From: Paenibacillus taichungensis
GTDB lineage: Bacteria > Bacillota > Bacilli > Paenibacillales > Paenibacillaceae
DNA: 64,000 nucleotides
Assembly (NCBI RefSeq): GCF_013359905.1
Contig: NZ_JABMCC010000112.1
Coordinates: 124,001-188,000 of the forward strand
Direction: 5' to 3'
Shown piece after piece: positions 24,688-34,173 of the stretch. Made by a program: the position numbers and the translations under genes. Under the pieces are notes generated by a model. The model was not told the origin of the DNA and ran no database searches. It worked only from the letters and a program-made list of their open reading frames with translations. Numbering within the stretch: position 1 is the first letter of the stretch; every line of letters starts with the position of its first letter.

Positions 24688-26988
24688 ATGTCTACATTAT
24701 TATATAGAGTGGGGAAAACCGCTTTTCGCAAACCGGGGTACTTTATACTCGGATGGATTTTAATTTTAGGAATTGTCGTCTCGATGATCAGTGTGAATGG
24801 TGTGCATATCAGTTCCGAAATGAAGATTGAAGGCACAGAATCTCAAAAAGTTCTGGACCAGTTAGCTAAAGAATTACCTGCGGCCTCAGGCGGTCAAGGG
24901 AGTGTTGTGTTTGAAGCACCTCCAAACGAGCGTCTAGATACGCCAGAACGATTGGCAGCGATCACAAAGGGTGTTAATGATGTTTACGGGATAAAAGATG
25001 TGATTAACCCAGCTGATTATGCTGCTGAAGCCAGCGGCGCAACTGCTGAGATGGCTCAAGCTGCCAGTACGGATCAGTCTGCAACAGTGGCTGCTCCCTC
25101 CTATGGTCCTCTGATGGTGGATGGTGTTCCAGTGCCTGGTGTCCTTCTGTCTCCAGACGGCAGAATTGCTTTATTCCAATTCCAGTTTACCATTGAGCAG
25201 TCTGCTATCACGCAGGATGTTTTTGACTCCGTTATAGATTCCGTCATGACTGTTGAGAAAGGAACCCATATTACGGTCCTCCCAGGCGAAACACTAAAAA
25301 CCGTATCCATCGGTGTAGGATCCGCCGAAATCGTTGGACTTGTTATTGCCGCGATTGTTTTGCTGGCCACACTTGGATCCGTTGTAGCGGCAGGACTGCC
25401 TCTTGTAACTGCACTTCTTGGTGTCGGCATCGGAGTGGGCGGAGCATTCTCCATTTCGAAATTCATTGAAATGCCTAGTGTCACTTCGGTTTTGGCTCTT
25501 ATGGTTGGACTAGCAGTTGGAATCGATTACGCTCTATTCATTGTAAATCGTCAACGCCGAATGATTATCGATCAACGTCTGAGTGCACAAGAAGCTGCTG
25601 CCAGAGCTATTGGTACATCGGGCAGTGCTGTATTTTTTGCAGGTTTGACGGTTATCGTAGCTCTATGCGGTATGCTAGTAATCGGTCTTACGTTTTTATC
25701 AACGATGGCATTGGTAGCTGCTGCAACCGTACTCATCAACGTATTTGTTGCCTTAACCCTTTTACCAGCGCTGCTCGGGTTGGTGGGTGAGCGTATCTGT
25801 TCGCCTAAAGCTCGTGAGAAAAGCGCTAAGTCTAACAAAGCGGGTGGTCGTGGCGTAGCTGACAAATGGGTTAAATTCGTTATCAAATATCGCTGGGCCA
25901 CAATTGTCGCCATCATCGTACTTCTTGGTGTCGCAGCAATTCCGATTACGAAAATGGAGATGGGCATTCCTGGAGCTTCCTCAGCGAATCTGGACACGGC
26001 TGCAAGACAAAGTTATGATGCAATATCCGAAGGATTTGGAGAAGGCTTTAACGGACCACTTATTCTGGTCGCTGAGCCCAAGGATTCTTCAACGCCGGTC
26101 TCTCCAGAACTCTTAGGCAATCTTGTGAAAGAACTTCAAAGTCAAAAGAATGTTGCTCAGGTTTCACCTTTAGGCATGACTGAGGATATGGCTATTTTTA
26201 GTCTGATTCCTGAAACTGGCCCTAACGATAAAACAACCAAAAATCTGGTAAATGATTTACGTTCTTCTGAGTCGAGTATTGCACAGACGTATGACGTTAA
26301 ACTTGGAGTTACCGGATTCACTGCCGTAAATATTGATATGTCGACTAAGCTGGCAGAGGTATTCCCTATATATGTAGGAATTATTATTCTGTTGTCCCTT
26401 ATCATTCTACTCTTGGTATTCCGTTCAATTATCGTACCAATCAAAGCAACCATCGGCTTTCTTCTTAGTATTCTTGCTACGTTCGGGATCACGACAGCTG
26501 TGTTTCAGTGGGGCTGGCTCCACTCTCTCTTCGGCTTCGATACAGGTGGTCCGCTGCTAAGTTTTATGCCGATCATTGTTACGGGTATCCTTTATGGACT
26601 TGCAATGGATTATCAGGTTTTCCTTGTCAGCTCCATGCGGGAATCGTATGTTCATGGTCATCGTGGGACTGAATCCGTCGTTCACGGTTACAAACAGGTG
26701 AGTCGTGTCGTAGTAGGAGCCGCTGTAATTATGGTTTCTGTTTTTGCAGGGTTTATTTTCACGGATGATGTCATGATCAAACAAATTGGTTTTACATTAG
26801 CTGTAGGAATCTTGATCGATGCTTTCATTATTCGAATGGGATTGGTCCCAGCCATCATGGCTATTTTCGGTAATAAAGCGTGGGCGCTTCCGAAATGGCT
26901 CGACCGTATTCTGCCCAACCTTGATGTCGAAGGCGAGAAACTGATTGCTTCACTCAATGCAAAAGATAACGAACATCACAAGTCTTGA
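24688..26988 (+). CDS. MMPL-family (RND superfamily) membrane transporter
   Basis: A 766-residue polytopic protein with about 12 membrane helices in two halves. Each half has one helix followed by an external domain and then five helices. The family motif G-I-D-Y-A-L-F in the first half and A-M-D-Y-Q-V-F-L-V in the second carry the Asp-Tyr pair used for proton relay. The first external domain (about 35-205) is hydrophilic and Ala-rich. Relatives export lipids or hydrophobic drugs using the proton gradient. It is co-transcribed with the TetR gene. Substrate unknown; detoxification is the simplest guess. Confidence 0.9.
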   Translation: MSTLLYRVGKTAFRKPGYFILGWILILGIVVSMISVNGVHISSEMKIEGTESQKVLDQLAKELPAASGGQGSVVFEAPPNERLDTPERLAAITKGVNDVYGIKDVINPADYAAEASGATAEMAQAASTDQSATVAAPSYGPLMVDGVPVPGVLLSPDGRIALFQFQFTIEQSAITQDVFDSVIDSVMTVEKGTHITVLPGETLKTVSIGVGSAEIVGLVIAAIVLLATLGSVVAAGLPLVTALLGVGIGVGGAFSISKFIEMPSVTSVLALMVGLAVGIDYALFIVNRQRRMIIDQRLSAQEAAARAIGTSGSAVFFAGLTVIVALCGMLVIGLTFLSTMALVAAATVLINVFVALTLLPALLGLVGERICSPKAREKSAKSNKAGGRGVADKWVKFVIKYRWATIVAIIVLLGVAAIPITKMEMGIPGASSANLDTAARQSYDAISEGFGEGFNGPLILVAEPKDSSTPVSPELLGNLVKELQSQKNVAQVSPLGMTEDMAIFSLIPETGPNDKTTKNLVNDLRSSESSIAQTYDVKLGVTGFTAVNIDMSTKLAEVFPIYVGIIILLSLIILLLVFRSIIVPIKATIGFLLSILATFGITTAVFQWGWLHSLFGFDTGGPLLSFMPIIVTGILYGLAMDYQVFLVSSMRESYVHGHRGTESVVHGYKQVSRVVVGAAVIMVSVFAGFIFTDDVMIKQIGFTLAVGILIDAFIIRMGLVPAIMAIFGNKAWALPKWLDRILPNLDVEGEKLIASLNAKDNEHHKS

Positions 26989-27027
26989 TACAGCATAATA
27001 TTTTGATTTGAATTCATTTGGATGGAA

Positions 27028-27069
27028 AATAAGAAACAGCGACCACGTCCGGTTGCTGTTTCTTATTTT
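27028..27069. terminator. Bidirectional terminator
   Basis: A 13-bp stem (27028-27040 with 27055-27067) with T-rich flanks on both strands, between the convergent MMPL and fucosidase genes. Confidence 0.85.
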
Positions 27070-27082
27070 TTGTCATATTGCT

Positions 27083-28354
27083 TTAGCTTAATGGACTTGG
27101 AGTCCCGCTCCCAACATGATGGAAGGTTAGTTCCTGAAGTGCTGCCCCTTGGTCACTTTCGGTGATTTCAACAATAACACCGCGGATTTTGATCGCAGGG
27201 ATACGAATAATCGCCTTATGACCTATATGCTGCCCTTCATAAATGGTCACAGGTCGTCTTGACTTTTGAGTAATGATGTCAATCTTGAAGCTTCGTATAT
27301 TTTCACCAGCTGTAAGATCCTCTTGGATGATAACGTGGTCGAGCAACTGGGGCACCTCTGTCTCGTAAACCCACGATTTTTCAATTCTTCTGCATTGTTC
27401 GATTGTTGCAAATGGATGTTCGAAACGGCGAATTTCCGATCCGAATTCCAACAGTCTCTCTACGTCTTTCTGTGGAAGCAGACCGTTGCGATCCGGTCCA
27501 ATATTCAGGAGCAGGTTTGCACCACGGCCAACGGAATGATAATAAATGCCCATAAGTTCTTCCGTACTTTTCAGGGTAAGTTCATTGCTATCGTTATAAA
27601 ACCAATCTCCCCTAATTTGGACGTCACATTCCGCTGGCAGCCATAGGTGTTCAACCAATTGCTCTTTCTTTTCTGTCAAAATTGAAAACTCCGTTGATTC
27701 CACTTCATTCCAGCATGGAATAGGTGCAATACCATCCTCGTTCCCAACCCATCGAAAGTCGGGGTCACCCATATTAAAAATTAAAATATGAGGCTGCAAG
27801 CGGCGAATTTCATCAATAATACGTTCCCAATCATATGAATGTCCCTCAGAGCCACAACCGTCAAACCATAGAATATCGATGTCACCATATTGCGTGAGCA
27901 ACTCTGTGATTTGATTGACGAAATAATCGTCGTAGGCCTTCGCATCTTGGGTGTAATAATCAGCTGAACCATCATACGGTGAATAGTACAAGCCGGGTTT
28001 CATATCATATTTGCGGCAAGCATCAACAAATTCGCGTACGACATCCCCTTGCCCATACTTCCACTGAGAAGCCGCCACACTAAATCGACTATAGTCGGAA
28101 GGCCAATTGGAAAAGCCGTCATGGTGCTTCGCAGTTAACACAGCATAGTTCATTCCGGCTTCTTTGGCCGACCGGATCCACTGCTCACAGTCTAAGTCAA
28201 CAGGATTGAAAGCAGCCGGATCCATCTGCCTTTCATCGAAATCGACATATCCTTCATAAAAAGTGCGAAGTCCGAAATGAAGAAACAATCCAAACTCCCA
28301 TTTTTGAAAAGCAAGTTGTTTGGCTGATGGCGTTAATTTTTGAACAAGATTCAT
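27083..28354 (-). CDS. GH29 alpha-L-fucosidase
   Basis: A 423-residue cytoplasmic protein with the GH29 barrel. Signature segments are W-K-Y-G-Q-G-D, T-A-K-H-H-D-G-F-S-N-W near residue 75, and D-I-D-I-L-W-F-D-G near residue 160, where the Asp of W-F-D-G is the expected nucleophile. There is no signal peptide, so it acts on imported fucosylated oligosaccharides. It is the last gene of a five-gene operon with two permeases, a binding protein and a DUF4091 hydrolase. AAGGTGTGATC precedes the ATG. Family members can also be galactosidases, so fucose specificity is likely but unproven. Confidence 0.87.
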   Translation of the reverse strand: MNLVQKLTPSAKQLAFQKWEFGLFLHFGLRTFYEGYVDFDERQMDPAAFNPVDLDCEQWIRSAKEAGMNYAVLTAKHHDGFSNWPSDYSRFSVAASQWKYGQGDVVREFVDACRKYDMKPGLYYSPYDGSADYYTQDAKAYDDYFVNQITELLTQYGDIDILWFDGCGSEGHSYDWERIIDEIRRLQPHILIFNMGDPDFRWVGNEDGIAPIPCWNEVESTEFSILTEKKEQLVEHLWLPAECDVQIRGDWFYNDSNELTLKSTEELMGIYYHSVGRGANLLLNIGPDRNGLLPQKDVERLLEFGSEIRRFEHPFATIEQCRRIEKSWVYETEVPQLLDHVIIQEDLTAGENIRSFKIDIITQKSRRPVTIYEGQHIGHKAIIRIPAIKIRGVIVEITESDQGAALQELTFHHVGSGTPSPLS

Positions 28355-28396
28355 ATGATCACACCTTTCTCATCCCATTGTTTAAAATACCGCTGT

Positions 28397-30130
28397 TCAT
28401 TCTGTTTGTCCGTTCTCAATCTCATATAATCGATCGTAGTCCTCGATATTAAAACTGTATAACTGCATGGCCGTTTTGCCAGAGGAGGGTGCAAGGTCTC
28501 TCGGATGATCGAATCGAAATACTCGCTGGAGAATCTTTTCAACCTGCTCTTCCTGTCCATTCTGCTTTGCTATCTGCATATATTCGTAATCGCGGATGCC
28601 TCGCTGCAGCCACTTATAACGCAGTGAAAGCAGCGGTTTGCCCCTTTTTCCCGGGTAAACGAAATTCGTATCCCCAGCCTTCCATATCATAGGACGATAG
28701 GAAAGCCTCTCCAGTGGCTTGTCGGGCCACACGGTATAATTCCACCGTAGAAAGCCATCCAATTTCAGCTTTTCTGCGAGCCAAGGGATCACCCGAGACT
28801 CAATCGACGGCGAACTGAGGAACGTATTGGGTTTATCTGGCGAGCAGCAAACGTAAAACGTAAATGTCCCCTTCACGTCCTTTCTTAATTGCTCTAGCTG
28901 TTCAAATTCCTCTGCAGCACAGTCAAGGACAGGCACATAATCAACGATTCCTTCGATATGTTTACGAATAAACTCGGTATGATTGATTGCTGCTTTATAG
29001 CGGAATGATGGCGCCATCTCGCGTAAGCATGCTAAACTTTCCTCAAATAAGCTGATATCAGCCGGTTCATCCGCAACAACGCGAACGCGGTCCATCCACT
29101 TTTTCGAGATAAAATGCTGCTCTAATGCCACAATATAAGCACTAAGATCTGATTTATTTCGGATAAACATATAGCTCCCGGTTTCTTCATCATAATAGCG
29201 GACGCGAATGGCATCGGGATAATCATCCACAACTCCCCCGAACCCTTCATCCTCATGCTTCCAAATATTGATCAAGCCGAATACTTCTATTTCTTTGCAT
29301 ATTCCGTGCTTCTCTCCTATCTCAACATACCGATCCAAGTTCGTAAAATCATAGTCAAATCGACCGTCGCTCCGTCTCACGATTTGAACGATACTATATT
29401 CATTCAAGTCGGATGGCTCAGCATCGATAAATGATCGTTGTCCGCTCCATGGCTCCTCTGAAACAACAAGCGTCAAAGCCTTTTGTCCGAGCTGAGACAA
29501 GCTGTGAAGATACGAATCAAGAAGCATGAAATGTTCATCGGACCAATAGGAAACATCATATTTTCTTGCAATATTACAGTTATGCTGCCACAAGTCCAAA
29601 ACGAACGTATAATTTTGAGGCTCTGGCAGCACTTGTTCACTGATCGTTAAACGAAACGTCAGTTCTTTCTCCAAAACCTCATCCTCAAACATCGTATGCG
29701 TGTAGAATTTCAGCTTGCCTTCATATTGACCGCTTACAACGGAATCATCGGCATGAAGCTCCACCCACAAAGGTTGGATCTGACGCTTCCTAAGCCATTG
29801 ATAGGGTTCATCCAGCAGAACATCTGAAGTCATAACACGATTATCGTCCTCTATCAACCCGATAAGCTGAAGATCGATCTTGCAGGGAGCATCCGTTTCC
29901 ACCTCGCAGCGCACGATTTTGATCGGCCCGCCCTTCCATAACAATGCATCCCGATTAATCGTAACGAGCATATCCTCTTGATCTGAGCTGACCAATGCCT
30001 GAAAGGCGGCGCTGTCATTTTTACAGCAGCGAAGTTCCAAGTGTTTCACCTGCGTGTCTTCACGTCCCTGATTCCACCAATTGGACGACCACATATACTT
30101 ATAGAACATGTTTTGCAAACCACAGTTCAT
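28397..30130 (-). CDS. DUF4091-domain glycoside hydrolase-like protein
   Basis: About 577 residues. The N-terminal part (to about 180) is beta-rich. The rest looks like the TIM-barrel that ends in a DUF4091 domain, related to GH123: R-V-V-A-D-E-P-A-D near residue 340, F-L-R-W-N-Y-T-V-W-P, and the terminal Y-P-G-K-R-G-K-P-L-L-S-L-R. The Asp-Glu in V-A-D-E-P is the likely catalytic region. I chose the ATG at 30130 because GGAGGTG lies 9 nt upstream; a TTG at 30235 overlapping the previous gene has a poor site. No signal peptide. Substrate unknown, but the operon suggests an amino-sugar or fucosylated glycan. Confidence 0.75.
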   Translation of the reverse strand: MNCGLQNMFYKYMWSSNWWNQGREDTQVKHLELRCCKNDSAAFQALVSSDQEDMLVTINRDALLWKGGPIKIVRCEVETDAPCKIDLQLIGLIEDDNRVMTSDVLLDEPYQWLRKRQIQPLWVELHADDSVVSGQYEGKLKFYTHTMFEDEVLEKELTFRLTISEQVLPEPQNYTFVLDLWQHNCNIARKYDVSYWSDEHFMLLDSYLHSLSQLGQKALTLVVSEEPWSGQRSFIDAEPSDLNEYSIVQIVRRSDGRFDYDFTNLDRYVEIGEKHGICKEIEVFGLINIWKHEDEGFGGVVDDYPDAIRVRYYDEETGSYMFIRNKSDLSAYIVALEQHFISKKWMDRVRVVADEPADISLFEESLACLREMAPSFRYKAAINHTEFIRKHIEGIVDYVPVLDCAAEEFEQLEQLRKDVKGTFTFYVCCSPDKPNTFLSSPSIESRVIPWLAEKLKLDGFLRWNYTVWPDKPLERLSYRPMIWKAGDTNFVYPGKRGKPLLSLRYKWLQRGIRDYEYMQIAKQNGQEEQVEKILQRVFRFDHPRDLAPSSGKTAMQLYSFNIEDYDRLYEIENGQTE

Positions 30131-30221
30131 TTCAATCTGCACCTCCGAGTCTAATCTGAAATCCTTCAGGTCCTCCTCCAGTTCAGACTTGAAGGTAGAA
30201 TTATTTAGGGGATATTTCGAA

Positions 30222-31913
30222 TTATTTCGTATCAATTGCCTTCTGGTAAATTTCTATATACTGACCAAGCTGCAGACCATCCAGACCTTTTACATAAGAA
30301 TCCCATTCTTTCTCAATGTCCTTGCTGCCCGTAATGAACTGAGCCATGTTCGACTTGACGTAATCTCGGATTGATGTTTTCAGTTGAGCGGCAACCTGAG
30401 TGTCTTCCAATGCTATGAATACGCTGGACGGATAATTCTCCTTCGATTGGAACGGCTCATATTTGGCTGATTCACGCTTCAGACGAACCTCGTACGCGCC
30501 TTCAGCAAGCGGATCCTGCAGAGCTGCCCATGAGTCACGATACTGGTATGTGCGGAGCGACGGTCCAAGCTGATCCCAGCGATCGTTATACGTAATTTTG
30601 GTTTCACCATCAGAAATAATTGCATAAGTTGCCGGTTTGCCGTCCATACCCAGCTCGCCTTCCTCCGCTTTGCGCCATCCTTCGCCTTCCGGACCGCGCT
30701 CTTGATTCACAATGGCTTCTTCTGTATATAAGTAGTCGGCCAAACGGATTGCGGCGATTTTCTGTTCATCGGTCGCTTTGTTCGTAATAGCCATCTGCGA
30801 CACACTTACTCCCGCAAAGTATCCTGCTTGCTGCACACCGTTCGGTCCTTTGAGGGGAGGTACAGTGACATACTCTTTATGACGTGGGTGTTTGTCATCT
30901 GGGCTGTGGGCGTAACTGATTAAAGCAGTGGTAATGCTGCCAATCACATTTGCGTCTTGACGGTTGCCCAACTGCTGGATGGCATCGGAGTTTTGTGTGA
31001 ATGATGCTGGATCGATCAGGCCTTCCGTATAGAGCTTTTTCAGGTACAATAACCCCTGCTTCCATTCTTCCTTATTGGCAACGAAATCCACTTTGCCGTC
31101 CTTTACCTGGAGAAAAGTCCCGTTGTCTTTGTCCAGCTGATCGTCGATGATGAACGAATTCATCAAAAAGGAAGCGACGTTCCCTGCCCACATGTCGTCA
31201 GCGCCGGTAAGCGGGATTTCGTCTTTTATCCCATTACCGTTCGGATCATTTTCTTTAAAAGCTTTTAGCACTTCATAAAACTCGTCCGTTGTTGACGGCA
31301 TTTTCAACCCAAGCTTATCCAGCCAAGACTGATTGATCCATAGCTTCTGTGCATAGTTGCAGTGATAGCACTCGTTCACTTGCGGAAGTGCATAAATGTT
31401 GCCGTCCGGTGAAGTGATAGAACTTTCAAGGTACGGCAGTTCAGCCATTGCTTTTTTGAAGTTAGGCGCATATTTATCAATCAAGTCGTTCAGTGGAATA
31501 AACACACCCTCTTTGCCATACTTCATCTGCTCTTCTTTGGTTAAGCTCCCATGCAAAATGACTTCAGGATAATCACCGCTTGCCAGCATCAATTGTTTGC
31601 GGTCGTTTAGCGCTTTTTCTGGTACGAGATCCCATTTTATATGAATATTCGTCTTGTCTTGGAGGTATTTCGTGAATGTATTGGTTTCCATATTCTCTAT
31701 GACGGCGTACTGTGGAGCAAACATTTTGATCGTCATGGGCGTTTTGACAATCGGATATTCTCCAACGGGCGTAAACACGTCGCTTGCTTCCGGTGCACTA
31801 GCAGAAGATGTATTCGTAGTTGTGCTCGAATCCCCGCTACAGGCGCTCAAGACGAATGATAAACAGAGTGCAGCCCCGAGGACGCAAGAGAATGACTTTT
31901 TCCATGTTTTCAT
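30222..31913 (-). CDS. LipO-type carbohydrate-binding lipoprotein of ABC transporter
   Basis: A 563-residue binding lipoprotein with lipobox L-S-A-C (Cys about 24). It is larger than ordinary sugar-binding proteins, as is usual for the LplA/LipO group in Paenibacillus. Recognisable parts are Y-P-I-V-K-T-P-M-T-I-K-M-F, D-Y-P-E-V-I-L-H-G near residue 105 and D-P-N-G-N-G-I-K-D-E-I-P, a calcium-like loop common in this group. GGGAGGGGTC precedes the ATG at 31913. It is third in the operon, after the two permeases, and probably binds an oligosaccharide later cut by the downstream hydrolases. No ATPase is encoded here; a shared MsmX-type ATPase is expected. Confidence 0.9.
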   Translation of the reverse strand: MKTWKKSFSCVLGAALCLSFVLSACSGDSSTTTNTSSASAPEASDVFTPVGEYPIVKTPMTIKMFAPQYAVIENMETNTFTKYLQDKTNIHIKWDLVPEKALNDRKQLMLASGDYPEVILHGSLTKEEQMKYGKEGVFIPLNDLIDKYAPNFKKAMAELPYLESSITSPDGNIYALPQVNECYHCNYAQKLWINQSWLDKLGLKMPSTTDEFYEVLKAFKENDPNGNGIKDEIPLTGADDMWAGNVASFLMNSFIIDDQLDKDNGTFLQVKDGKVDFVANKEEWKQGLLYLKKLYTEGLIDPASFTQNSDAIQQLGNRQDANVIGSITTALISYAHSPDDKHPRHKEYVTVPPLKGPNGVQQAGYFAGVSVSQMAITNKATDEQKIAAIRLADYLYTEEAIVNQERGPEGEGWRKAEEGELGMDGKPATYAIISDGETKITYNDRWDQLGPSLRTYQYRDSWAALQDPLAEGAYEVRLKRESAKYEPFQSKENYPSSVFIALEDTQVAAQLKTSIRDYVKSNMAQFITGSKDIEKEWDSYVKGLDGLQLGQYIEIYQKAIDTK

Positions 31914-32021
31914 AGTTATGACCCCTCCCATTTATCGAACATAAATTTCAATTACAGAAGCATTCTATCTGGTCTTCAACCCCTCACCTCCTTAAATGCT
32001 GGTTGAGCTACCTGCCCGTCA

Positions 32022-32921
32022 CTATCCTTTTAATGAACCAATCATGACACCTTTAACAAAGTGCTTCTGCACGAACGGATAAATGATCAGAACAGGTGCG
32101 CTTGCGACAACGATAAGCGAATATTTAAGCAAGTCTTTTAATCCTTGCTGCGCCAACATCTGATCAACATTGGTCACCATGGTCGGATCGATCGAGTTCA
32201 AAATAAGAATATTACGCAACACGATCTGTAACGGGAACAAATCTGGAGATTTCAGGAAAATCAATGCATCGAAGTAAGCGTTCCAGTGGCCCACAGCATA
32301 CATCAGCGTCAGCACAGCCAAAATGGGCTTGGAGAGCGGAATTACCATACTGGTAATGAACCGTATGTCACTACAGCCATCGAGTTCGGCAGCTTCCGCA
32401 ATTTCCTCGGGAATCGTGGTCTGAAAAAAGGTCCGAGCAACAATCACTTGAAACACCGCCATGGCTCCTGGCAAAATCATCGCCCAACGTGTATCGAGGA
32501 TATGAAGGTTTTTTACTACGAGATATAAGGGGATAAGCCCTCCTTCGAACATCATCGTTATGACTAGAATGACCATGATGAAATTACGGCCGTAGAACGT
32601 TTTTCTGGCGAGCGGATAAGCAAGCATAACCGTTAAAGCAACGTTAACTGCTGTACCTATGACAGTATAATAGAGCGAGTTCAAGTAACCGCAGATGATT
32701 TGTGGATTTCGAAACACCGCTTTATAACCTTCCAGCGTAAAGTCGACGGGCAACAGCCACACCTTGCCGGATACGACGGCTTGCGGTGAGCTAAACGATG
32801 ATGAAATGATAAAGATGAGCGGAAAAAGGACGACAATCGTCACCACGATCAAAAAAGTATAGACACCGACTAGAAACAAACGGTCACCATACGATTCCCG
32901 AATCCTTGACGCTTTGAACAT
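32022..32921 (-). CDS. Carbohydrate ABC transporter permease (YtcP/LplC type)
   Basis: A 299-residue membrane protein with six predicted helices and the permease EAA loop (I-A-E-A-A-E-L-D-G-C-S-D-I-R-F) near residue 190, which docks the ATPase. The ATG at 32921 has AAAGGAGG upstream; the frame also extends 12 codons further and overlaps the preceding gene. It pairs with the LplB-type permease encoded just upstream, forming the membrane channel for the sugar bound by the lipoprotein that follows. Confidence 0.9.
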   Translation of the reverse strand: MFKASRIRESYGDRLFLVGVYTFLIVVTIVVLFPLIFIISSSFSSPQAVVSGKVWLLPVDFTLEGYKAVFRNPQIICGYLNSLYYTVIGTAVNVALTVMLAYPLARKTFYGRNFIMVILVITMMFEGGLIPLYLVVKNLHILDTRWAMILPGAMAVFQVIVARTFFQTTIPEEIAEAAELDGCSDIRFITSMVIPLSKPILAVLTLMYAVGHWNAYFDALIFLKSPDLFPLQIVLRNILILNSIDPTMVTNVDQMLAQQGLKDLLKYSLIVVASAPVLIIYPFVQKHFVKGVMIGSLKG

Positions 32922-32950
32922 ATTTGTTCCTCCTTTCTGCTGATTTGCTG

Positions 32951-33946
32951 TTACCATAAACTTGAATTGGATAACTTCTTGGCAATGTAGTTAACACTCA
33001 CAAGAAGAATCAGATTGATGATCGAGTTGAAGAAACCGATTGCAGTCGAAAAGCTGAAGCTGGAGCTGAGCAGCCCTACCTTGTACACATAGGTAGAAAT
33101 GACCTCTGAGGTGCTGATGTTTAGTGGATTTTGCATCAAATATACTTTTTCGAATCCAACCTTCATGAAATTCCCTAAATTCAATATGAGCAGAATGACG
33201 GATACTGGAATAAGGCTCGGTAAGTCAATATTGATTATTTTCTGCATCCGGGACGCACCATCCACTTTTGCCGATTCATACAGTTCAGGGTTGACTCCTG
33301 CCAAAGCTGCAATGTAGATAATGGCACCATAACCTGAAAATTGCCATACATCCGACCAGACATAAATCGATTTGAACAAGCTGGGAATTCCCATGAAATT
33401 TGTATTTTCAATCCCGAGTAGTTGTGTGAACTTGCTAATAATCCCTACACTTGGCGACAAAGTTACGATGAGAATGGAGACCATGATAACCGTTGAAATA
33501 AAGTAAGGCGCGTAGGTGATCATTTGTACACTGCTTTTGAAAAAACCGTTACGAATTTCATTTAATGCAAGTGCCAATAGAATCGGAGCAGGAAAACCAA
33601 CAAGCAAACCGTACATATTAATGCCAAGCGTGTTCTTCAAATACAGCCAAAAGTTTGGTGATTCAAAAAATTGTTCGAAATATTTCAATCCGACCCATGG
33701 GCTACCCCAAATACCTTGGATGACGTTGTACTCTTTGAAAGCAATAACAACGCCAGTCATAGGTATATACTTGAAAATGACCAAATACAGCAACGGCAGA
33801 AATACGACCAAGTATAACTGCCAGTGACGCTTCATTTTTTTCCCAATGAAGCGTAATGATGATTTGCTGTCAGGCAATACAGGTCCATGTGGCTGGCCTT
33901 GCATTGAAGTTTCGGGTTTCCTGATTCTCTTTTGCATGCTTGACAT
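32951..33946 (-). CDS. Carbohydrate ABC transporter permease (LplB type)
   Basis: A 331-residue membrane protein whose first 30 residues are hydrophilic, followed by six helices. The EAA loop is L-Y-E-S-A-K-V-D-G-A-S-R-M-Q-K-I near residue 225. AAGGAGAAGGAGC precedes the ATG. It is the first gene of the operon, with a cre site 30 bp upstream of the start. The partner permease starts 30 bp after its stop. Confidence 0.9.
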   Translation of the reverse strand: MSSMQKRIRKPETSMQGQPHGPVLPDSKSSLRFIGKKMKRHWQLYLVVFLPLLYLVIFKYIPMTGVVIAFKEYNVIQGIWGSPWVGLKYFEQFFESPNFWLYLKNTLGINMYGLLVGFPAPILLALALNEIRNGFFKSSVQMITYAPYFISTVIMVSILIVTLSPSVGIISKFTQLLGIENTNFMGIPSLFKSIYVWSDVWQFSGYGAIIYIAALAGVNPELYESAKVDGASRMQKIINIDLPSLIPVSVILLILNLGNFMKVGFEKVYLMQNPLNISTSEVISTYVYKVGLLSSSFSFSTAIGFFNSIINLILLVSVNYIAKKLSNSSLW

Positions 33947-33975
33947 ATGCTCCTTCTCCTTTCGTTCGATCTAAT

Positions 33976-33990
33976 TGTTTGCGCTTACAT
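33976..33990 (-). promoter_or_regulatory. CcpA (cre) site of glycan operon
   Basis: On the minus strand ATGTAAGCGCAAACA matches the cre consensus WTGNAANCGNWNNCW at every position. It lies 30 bp before the first permease start, so preferred sugars should repress the five-gene operon. Confidence 0.7.
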
Positions 33991-34072
33991 TCTACATAGT
34001 AAAGTAAGATAACGAGGTGCAGCAAGAAACAATAATCGTTAACTTAACCGTCTTCGCATGGCATGAAAATGC

Positions 34073-34105
34073 GCAGCAGCTCCGGTGTTTAGCCGGAGCT
34101 GCTGC
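34073..34105 (-). terminator. Stem-loop after AraC-sensor gene
   Basis: A perfect 13-bp GC-rich stem (34073-34085 with 34093-34105), followed on the minus strand by GCATTTTC. The weak U-run suggests partial termination between the regulator and the permease operon. Confidence 0.6.
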
Positions 34106-34173
34106 ATTGAAATACATTATGAAAATGCTGGGTAAGCAGGCGTAGCAAACCATTTTCAACCAGTTAACCAAAT